In this document: positions 58,614-64,000 of the stretch, piece by piece
Layout of the letters: each line of letters begins with the position of its first letter
Numbering within the stretch: position 1 is the stretch's first letter
Assembly: GCF_002157735.2 (NCBI RefSeq)
Contig: NZ_AP018689.1
Span: 310,001 to 374,000 of the forward strand
Direction of reading: 5' to 3'
Origin: Vibrio aphrogenes
GTDB taxonomy: Bacteria; Pseudomonadota; Gammaproteobacteria; Enterobacterales; Vibrionaceae
Length of the DNA: 64,000 bases
Notes under the pieces: model-generated
What the model was told of the DNA's origin: nothing
The model's database searches: none
Seen by the model: the letters and a program-made list of their open reading frames with translations, nothing else
Position numbers and translations under genes: made by a program

Positions 58614-59864
58614 TTAGGCGTCGGCGGATTTCTTAAAGATGATCGAGGTATTGATCCCACCAAAAGCAAAGTTATTGCTCATAATGTATTGGCAATCGAG
58701 TTCACGACCGTGGCCTCGAATGTAGTCTAATTTCCCACATTCTGGATCGATATTATCCAAGTTTAAAGTCGGGTTGAACCAGCCGCTGTGCATCATTTCC
58801 AAACTGAGCCAAGCTTCAAGTGCACCGCATGCCCCGAGGGTATGTCCAAAGTAGCTTTTTAAAGAACTGATTGGGGTTTGGTGGCCAAAGACATTTTCAG
58901 TGGCTTGGCTTTCGGCGATATCACCACGGTCGGTCGCGGTGCCGTGGGCGGAGATATAATCAATAACACTTGGGCTTAAATTGGCATTGTCGAGGGCCAG
59001 CTCCATGCAGCGCTGCATATTTTCCATTTGCGGCTGAGTGACATGGGCCGCATCACAGTTACTGGCAAAGCCAACTATTTCCGCATAAATCGTCGCGCCA
59101 CGCTCAACTGCATGTTGGTATTCTTCAAGTACCAGTGTTCCGGCACCTTCGCCAATGACGAGGCCGTCACGGTCTTTATCGTAAGGTCGAGGAGTTGTTT
59201 TCGGCGCATCATTTTTTAAACTGGTTGCAAAAAGGGTATCAAATACCGCCGATTCAGTTGGGCAAAGCTCTTCACCACCGCCGGCAACCATGACCGTTTG
59301 GTAGCCATGCTTGATAGCTTCATAGGCATAACCAATAGCTTGACTGCCAGAGGTACATGCGCTGCTGGTTGGGATAACACGGCCACGTAAACCAAAAAAT
59401 AGCCCAACATTGACCGCTGAAGTATGTGGCATCATTTGTACATAGGTGGTGGCTGTAATGGCGCGAGTCGACTTTTCGTTGAGCATAACACCAAATGCGC
59501 CAATCGCAGGAGTACTGCCGGTTGATGAGCCATAAGCCACACCGGTTTGACCATTGGTTAAAATGGGGTGCTTGTCACCATCAGGCGACAGTAAGCCGCT
59601 TTGTAATAGTGCTTGTTCAGAGGCTAAAGTCGCCATTTGCGAGACTCGCCCCATGCCACGTGTTTTTTTACGAGTGTAATGCTTGGGTAATTCAAAATTG
59701 ACAATCGGCGCGGCTAATTTGGTATTCAATCCATCATATTGAACGTAGCTTTCCATAAATTGCACCGCATTTTCACAGGCGCGCAATTTGGGCTCAATGT
59801 GCTGCCAATCATTACCAAATGCGGTGATGCCGGACATGCCAGTGACGACGACACGACGATTCAT
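58614..59864 (-). CDS. apeR: Aryl polyene ketosynthase, ApeR-like
   Basis: A 416-residue FabF-type beta-ketoacyl-ACP synthase with the complete Cys-His-His triad: Cys in SACTSGSQAIGYA near residue 175, His in ISAHGTATDRGD and His in GHTLGACGAL. By gene order (KS, DH, KR, KS) it corresponds to ApeR of aryl polyene clusters. Its start overlaps the apeQ stop by four bases (ATGA), with GGAGG upstream. It is the last gene of the visible operon. Confidence 0.85.
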   Translation of the reverse strand: MNRRVVVTGMSGITAFGNDWQHIEPKLRACENAVQFMESYVQYDGLNTKLAAPIVNFELPKHYTRKKTRGMGRVSQMATLASEQALLQSGLLSPDGDKHPILTNGQTGVAYGSSTGSTPAIGAFGVMLNEKSTRAITATTYVQMMPHTSAVNVGLFFGLRGRVIPTSSACTSGSQAIGYAYEAIKHGYQTVMVAGGGEELCPTESAVFDTLFATSLKNDAPKTTPRPYDKDRDGLVIGEGAGTLVLEEYQHAVERGATIYAEIVGFASNCDAAHVTQPQMENMQRCMELALDNANLSPSVIDYISAHGTATDRGDIAESQATENVFGHQTPISSLKSYFGHTLGACGALEAWLSLEMMHSGWFNPTLNLDNIDPECGKLDYIRGHGRELDCQYIMSNNFAFGGINTSIIFKKSADA

Positions 59865-60586
59865 ATTAAACCTCCATTAACTGAAATGACTTGGCGAGTA
59901 ATGTAGCCTGCATTATCAGACATTAAATAACCGACCAGACCGGCCACTTCTTGTGGTTGTCCCATGCGGCGGAGCGGCACTTGTGGTAACGCATGTTGTT
60001 GGACATGTTCATCGACCATACCGGTATCAATTAAGCCCGGTGCGACGCAGTTGACGGTGATTTTGCGTTTGGCTAACTCTAAGGCTAAAGCTTTAGTCGC
60101 ACCAATAATCCCGGCTTTGGCAGCGCTGTAATTGGTTTGTCCACGATTCCCCATGATGCCAGATACCGAAGCCATGGTGATGATTCGGCCACCGTTACGA
60201 CGTTGCACCATTGGCATGACGCACGGATGTAATACATTATAAAAGCTGTCTAAATTGGTATGAATGACTTTATCCCATTCCTCGCTCATCATGGCAGGGA
60301 AGGCGGTATCACAAGTAATGCCAGCATTGCTGACTACGCCATAATAGGCACCATGTTGTTCAATGTCGGCTTCAATGATCTGTTGGCATTGTTGACGATC
60401 GCTAATATCAAATTGCAGGGCGCGAGCTTGTCCACCGAGCTGTTGGATCTGTTCAATGGTCTTGTGAGCACCTTGTTGATCGCTCATGTAATGGACCACT
60501 ACGACAAAGCCATCTTGGGCTAATTGAATGGCAATGGCTTGGCCTATACCTTTACTTGCTCCGGTGACGAGAACGTGTCGGGTCAT
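59861..60586 (-). CDS. apeQ: Aryl polyene ketoreductase, ApeQ-like (FabG family)
   Basis: A 241-residue short-chain dehydrogenase/reductase that reduces beta-ketoacyl-ACP with NADPH. The cofactor motif is GASKGIGQAIA at the N-terminus; the catalytic Ser-Tyr-Lys are in SVSGIMGNRGQTNYSAAKAG. N-terminal VLVTGASKG and VNCVAPGLIDT are typical. AAGGAA precedes the start. It lies 33 bases after the dehydratase gene and overlaps apeR. Confidence 0.88.
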   Translation of the reverse strand: MTRHVLVTGASKGIGQAIAIQLAQDGFVVVVHYMSDQQGAHKTIEQIQQLGGQARALQFDISDRQQCQQIIEADIEQHGAYYGVVSNAGITCDTAFPAMMSEEWDKVIHTNLDSFYNVLHPCVMPMVQRRNGGRIITMASVSGIMGNRGQTNYSAAKAGIIGATKALALELAKRKITVNCVAPGLIDTGMVDEHVQQHALPQVPLRRMGQPQEVAGLVGYLMSDNAGYITRQVISVNGGLI

Positions 60587-60619
60587 CGTGATTTCCTTTT
60601 ATTTTCAATAGGCTGAACG

Positions 60620-61093
60620 TTATTGTTGCGCCAGCATATCATTGAGTTGTTCTGGAGAAGGGACAAATGCATTAAGTTGTGCGTGAGCTATCTCTTTTCC
60701 TTGGTGCATGATTTGGCAATAAAAGGCTGCCATGCCATTGTTTTCCATCAGTTGTTCTGCATGAATATCAAGAACTTGACCTAAGGAAAAGGCAGCACAG
60801 TCACTGTGATAGCGACGAGAGCCTAATAAAAATCCAATGTCAGGATCTTTGCCTTGTTGTTTAGCGTGATAACCAGACCAAGCCGCGATTGACTGTGCCA
60901 TGTATTCAATCCCCACATAGCCGGGCACGGTATTGGTAGCAGCGTCAAAAAAGAGTCCATCCGCTTGAATCAATACTTGAGTATGAACCTTGGTATCACT
61001 GATATCGATCAGTTTATCGATCAAAATCATTGGCGCTTGGTGAGGCAATAGCTCACCGATCGGAGTGGTGGGGGATAACGAAAAATCAGTCAT
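60620..61093 (-). CDS. apeP: Aryl polyene hot-dog dehydratase, ApeP-like
   Basis: A 157-residue hot-dog fold protein (thioesterase/dehydratase type). The catalytic dyad appears as His in LPHQAPMILIDKL and Glu in GYVGIEYMAQSIAAWSG, matching FabA/FabZ-like dehydratases. ATG 61093 gives an 8-base overlap with the ketosynthase stop; the open frame starts earlier at a TTG (61105). It would remove water from the 3-hydroxyacyl intermediate to set each double bond of the polyene. Confidence 0.87.
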   Translation of the reverse strand: MTDFSLSPTTPIGELLPHQAPMILIDKLIDISDTKVHTQVLIQADGLFFDAATNTVPGYVGIEYMAQSIAAWSGYHAKQQGKDPDIGFLLGSRRYHSDCAAFSLGQVLDIHAEQLMENNGMAAFYCQIMHQGKEIAHAQLNAFVPSPEQLNDMLAQQ

Positions 61094-62342
61094 TAGGGTA
61101 TCCAAAAATTAAGCTGACATTATTGCCGCCAAAAGCAAAGGAGTTGCTGAGAATCACTGGGCGTTGCAGCTTGGTGTTGGGCTGCGCTAAGGCAATAGTA
61201 AACTCATCACAGTGACCATCATTAATTTGCGCTGGGATCGGAAGTTGATATTGCAAGACATGCCAGCAAATCGCCGCTTCAATGGCACTGGCCGCCCCCA
61301 AGGTATGGCCGGTGAAAGGCTTGGTTGAGCTAACGGGGATGTTTGAGCCAAACACTCGCTCAATCGCTTGCGCTTCCATGGCATCGTTTAATTTAGTGGC
61401 GGTACCATGGGCATTTACGTATCCCACGTCATCTGCCTGCAATCCGGCATTGGTTAACGCATTGCGCATCGCCCGTTCAGCGCCAATACCTTCAGGCTGA
61501 GGGGCGGAGATATGATAAGCATCGGAGCTTTCGCCGGCCCCTAATAACGCCAAGCAAGCGTTCGGGTTGTAATCAGCGTTTGGTTGGTTAGACGCATCTT
61601 GCTTATAAGTTGGGTGAACCACATGAGGTTTATCTAAAGACAGCAGCATAAACGCCGCCGCTTCACCAATATTGATGCCATCCCTCTTCTCACTAAAGGG
61701 ATTGCAATGGTGATGCGATAAAGCTTCTAAGCCATAAAATCCATTTAAAGTGAGTTTGCATAAGGTATCGGCTCCGCCCACGATCACGGCATCGACAAGG
61801 CCGGCTTTTAATAATCGCTGTGCCGAGAGATACACTCGCCCACTGGAAGAACAGGCGGTTGAAATGGTGTAGTTGGGGCCAGTAATGCCATAATATTCAG
61901 CAATAAAACGACTGGTATTGGCCACTTCTTGTTGGTGATAATCAAACTGCTTGGGAAGCTGCGTGGTGCGTTGCCAATGTTGCAGCGCGTGTTCACCATC
62001 CGAAATACCAGAAGTGCTGGTGCCGACAATCACCGCAATACGTTCAGCGCCATAATGGGCAATGGCATTTTTGATTTCAGCATCCATCTGCAATAACGCC
62101 GATAAAGCTAAGCGGTTATTATGCGTATCTTGATGGGCAAAAGTGTCATCAAGGTGCGGCAGAGGGCCATTAGCATAACCCACAACGGTTTCACTGCCAT
62201 CATTGAGCCACTCGGTAGTGCGCTGCATATGCGGCGTTGAGCCTAATTGCAAATGCTGGTGGATCATGTCGTTTGTCCAACCTAAAGCCGAATGTGAACC
62301 ACAAGCATGGATGTAAAGTGGAGTCGCTGTCTGTGTTGACAT
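61086..62342 (-). CDS. apeO: Aryl polyene ketosynthase, ApeO-like
   Basis: A 418-residue ketosynthase with Cys in STACSSSGRVYL near residue 170, His in NAHGTATKLND and His in GHTLGAASAIEA. In characterised systems ApeO pairs with a chain-length-factor partner, ApeC, which is not in this window. The order apeO-apeP-apeQ-apeR is conserved in such clusters. The start lies about 20 bases after the DUF3261 gene stop. Confidence 0.86.
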   Translation of the reverse strand: MSTQTATPLYIHACGSHSALGWTNDMIHQHLQLGSTPHMQRTTEWLNDGSETVVGYANGPLPHLDDTFAHQDTHNNRLALSALLQMDAEIKNAIAHYGAERIAVIVGTSTSGISDGEHALQHWQRTTQLPKQFDYHQQEVANTSRFIAEYYGITGPNYTISTACSSSGRVYLSAQRLLKAGLVDAVIVGGADTLCKLTLNGFYGLEALSHHHCNPFSEKRDGINIGEAAAFMLLSLDKPHVVHPTYKQDASNQPNADYNPNACLALLGAGESSDAYHISAPQPEGIGAERAMRNALTNAGLQADDVGYVNAHGTATKLNDAMEAQAIERVFGSNIPVSSTKPFTGHTLGAASAIEAAICWHVLQYQLPIPAQINDGHCDEFTIALAQPNTKLQRPVILSNSFAFGGNNVSLIFGYPND

Positions 62343-62362
62343 TAAATATTGATTTCCTATTG

Positions 62363-63103
62363 CTAATGCGTCTCTTGAGCTGATGAGTTGGATTCTAGTT
62401 GATATTGTAAGGTTTTTATCACAATGGTGAAGTCCAAAGCGTGATTTATAAACGTGATATCACCTTTCAACGCTTGACGGTCAGCGTAATAAATATCGGC
62501 AACCACCTGTCCTTTATCATTGATTAAGGTGCGTTGCTTGGCGTGCGCGGTATGATTGGGTTTGCTGGACTCTAATGAAGAATCCGTTAGCGTTTCAGTT
62601 AATTGCCAACCGATACGTTGCAGTTGAGGCTGCCAAACCTCCACCGGCCACAAGGTGATCATTAAGTTGAATAACACTTGTTCTGGTTGCGGTAAGACGC
62701 CGCCTAATCCTGTCATAACATAGGTATCAATGTCTTGGTTTTGATAGGTTAAGCTGAGCAGACGCGTCCCCCAAGAGGAAAACCCAGCTAACACCACTTT
62801 ATCTTGCGTAATTTGTAACTGGATGGGCAATTGATTGCTTTGTTGTTGCTGATGCTGGTCTTGATAGCGCACGCTCAGCAGTTGACTGGCGGTGACCGCA
62901 TACCCCAGTTGTGACGGCAAAGGTAAGTGTACCCAAGTGTTGTCTGCAATCTTAATGTGAGTGTTCTGCTCTGGAGCGATTGGTGCGGTTTGTTGAGCGC
63001 AACCGAATAACAATACGCTCGTCAGTAACCAGATTAGTGGCCGACAAATTGAACGAATTAAACTCGTATAAATTAAGCTGGAATGAATTAAGCTAGAACG
63101 CAT
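62363..63103 (-). CDS. DUF3261 lipoprotein of the aryl polyene cluster
   Basis: A 246-residue protein. An unusual N-terminus (RSSLIHSSLIYTSLIRS) precedes a hydrophobic stretch ending in the lipobox LLFGC, so it is a lipoprotein. The rest is a beta-rich DUF3261 domain. Such proteins are common in aryl polyene clusters and are probably needed for export or attachment of the product; the exact role is unknown. Its ATG overlaps the preceding transporter stop by one base (TAATG). Confidence 0.82.
   Translation of the reverse strand: MRSSLIHSSLIYTSLIRSICRPLIWLLTSVLLFGCAQQTAPIAPEQNTHIKIADNTWVHLPLPSQLGYAVTASQLLSVRYQDQHQQQQSNQLPIQLQITQDKVVLAGFSSWGTRLLSLTYQNQDIDTYVMTGLGGVLPQPEQVLFNLMITLWPVEVWQPQLQRIGWQLTETLTDSSLESSKPNHTAHAKQRTLINDKGQVVADIYYADRQALKGDITFINHALDFTIVIKTLQYQLESNSSAQETH
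63057..63101 (-). repeat. 15-bp coding tandem repeats at the start of the DUF3261 gene
   Basis: On the minus strand CGTTCTAGCTTAATT, CATTCCAGCTTAATT and TATACGAGTTTAATT are three in-frame 15-base units, encoding Arg/His/Tyr-Ser-or-Thr-Ser-Leu-Ile. They lengthen the N-region of the signal peptide. Confidence 0.85.
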
Positions 63104-64000
63104 TAGGATGTAGCTCCTTGATTAGCAGCGCTTGGATGACGAACGAGGGGCTTCATGGCTAATGGGGCCAATAACCAAGACACAAAAATGCCAAATAAAA
63201 CGGTAACACCAAAACTTTGAATGGCTTGGGTGTCGCTTAAGGCTAATAACCCAAAAGACAAAATAGTGGTCAGAGCCGATAAGCTGATAGCCAATAATGT
63301 GCTGCTGATAGTGGCAAGGTTAAGGTTATTTTTCGATTGCTCTGCAAAAAATAACGTGTAATCAATTCCTATCCCAAACACTAAAATCAGTGCCAATAAA
63401 TTAAATAAATTCAACGAGGCACCCGTTAGGACCGTCACCGCAATCCCGACCGCACCTGCAATTAAAGGCGGAGTCACAATAAGCACCCCTTGTTTTACCC
63501 CATAACGAAGAGCAACCACGATGAAAATACACAGCGTGGCGAGCGCAAGTAATTCGGTCACATGTTGTCGGTACGAGCCAAAAAGCTGAGAAATTTCTGC
63601 GGTTTTATTTAAGTAACTAACATGCTGTTGCTGAGCGGCTAACTCTTGAATAGCCGCCGCATCGGTGACTTGGTTGAGCGTGATGATCGCTGAGCGCAGT
63701 CCATCTAGATCGCCTAACCACATAAAACGCACAGGTTTGGAAATCGGAGAAGCTAAGAAGCGCTCTAAAGTTAAAGGGGTCCAGTTATCTTGCAAGGTTG
63801 GAGTGTGTTTCAACTGTAACGCTTGTTGTAATGACTCAGCTTGTGACTGATACAGCGCTTTGACCAGTGCCATATTGTGTTGTTGCTGTTGTTGACTGGG
63901 AACAAATTGGTTGAGGCTTTGGTAGCCGCCTAAGTTGCCCTGAGTGACTTGTTGATCGAGTAATTGTGAAACGTGCGCTAATTTTTGCAGTAGCGCTTCA
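63103..64000 (-). CDS. MMPL/RND-family transporter of the aryl polyene cluster (C-terminal part)
   Basis: The frame is open to the right edge, so the true start is outside the window; the ATG at 63873 is internal. About 298 residues are visible. The final membrane domain has about five segments and the signature GIGIDYTLFFAEQSKNN near the end, typical of MMPL/RND exporters. It probably moves aryl polyene lipids across the inner membrane. It is followed by the DUF3261 gene with a one-base overlap. Confidence 0.86.
   Translation of the reverse strand, partial: EALLQKLAHVSQLLDQQVTQGNLGGYQSLNQFVPSQQQQQHNMALVKALYQSQAESLQQALQLKHTPTLQDNWTPLTLERFLASPISKPVRFMWLGDLDGLRSAIITLNQVTDAAAIQELAAQQQHVSYLNKTAEISQLFGSYRQHVTELLALATLCIFIVVALRYGVKQGVLIVTPPLIAGAVGIAVTVLTGASLNLFNLLALILVFGIGIDYTLFFAEQSKNNLNLATISSTLLAISLSALTTILSFGLLALSDTQAIQSFGVTVLFGIFVSWLLAPLAMKPLVRHPSAANQGATS

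Overview
The window looks like chromosomal DNA of a Vibrionaceae bacterium (Vibrio or a close relative). The gene families and their order are those of the Vibrio housekeeping chromosome: tamB-ytfP-ppa-fbp-mpl-ubiX, argR/mdh-ispB-rplU-rpmA-obgE, folA-apaH-apaG-rsmA-pdxA-surA-lptD-djlA, leuDCBA-leuO-ilvIH and pykF-deoR-glmS. A glycosyltransferase family named after Vibrio cholerae VC2487 sits beside leuO. The DNA is moderately AT-rich. I see no tRNA or rRNA gene, CRISPR array, prophage or insertion sequence. This was read by eye, with no database search.

Layout. 1-8.0 kb: envelope and core metabolism (end of tamB, ytfP, a small lipoprotein, ppa, fbp, mpl, ubiX). 7.7-11.2 kb: a TPP riboswitch followed by the thiamine transporter thiBPQ. 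11.3-20.2 kb: an unknown membrane protein, a PIN-PhoH ATPase, rapA, rluA, a D-2-hydroxyacid dehydrogenase and an orphan TAXI binding protein. 20.4-27.3 kb: argR, mdh, ispB, rplU, rpmA, obgE, yjjP, yjjB and folA. 27.4-36.2 kb: the apaH-to-lptD block on the minus strand, then djlA and a DUF547 protein. 36.4-47.4 kb: leucine and branched-chain amino acid synthesis (leuABCD with a leader peptide and attenuator, leuO, ilvIH), interrupted by a PAP2 phosphatase and a glycosyltransferase. 47.5-52.4 kb: a tiny membrane protein, pykF, a DeoR regulator and glmS. 52.5-53.6 kb: a YefM-YoeB toxin-antitoxin cassette between two nearly identical terminators. 53.6-56.8 kb: a three-gene envelope glycosylation operon. 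57.1-58.5 kb: a ZntR-like regulator and ompW. 58.6-64 kb: one end of an aryl polyene (APE) pigment cluster that runs off the right edge.

How the genes work together. The mpl, glmS and ispB products feed peptidoglycan and quinone or polyprenyl supply. SurA, LptD, TamB and DjlA form an envelope-biogenesis set. The leu and ilv genes make up most of a branched-chain amino acid pathway, with attenuation on leuA and LeuO nearby. The APE genes encode a type II polyketide-like set of two ketosynthases, a dehydratase and a ketoreductase, with an MMPL exporter.

The least ordinary features are: (i) many short exact tandem duplications, mostly in gene leaders, including twin 4x heptamer arrays before obgE, an array between leuA and leuB, and one that encodes part of a signal peptide; (ii) the toxin-antitoxin cassette flanked by duplicated terminators; (iii) two genes (thiB, apaG) whose Shine-Dalgarno sequence overlaps or abuts the upstream ATG and instead favours a downstream GTG; (iv) a ZntR-like protein lacking one zinc ligand and an LptD with an altered cysteine pattern. 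I found no clearly new multi-gene system. The best candidates for new biology are the GT2-TVP38-GT39 operon, the 43-residue membrane protein and the repeat arrays.
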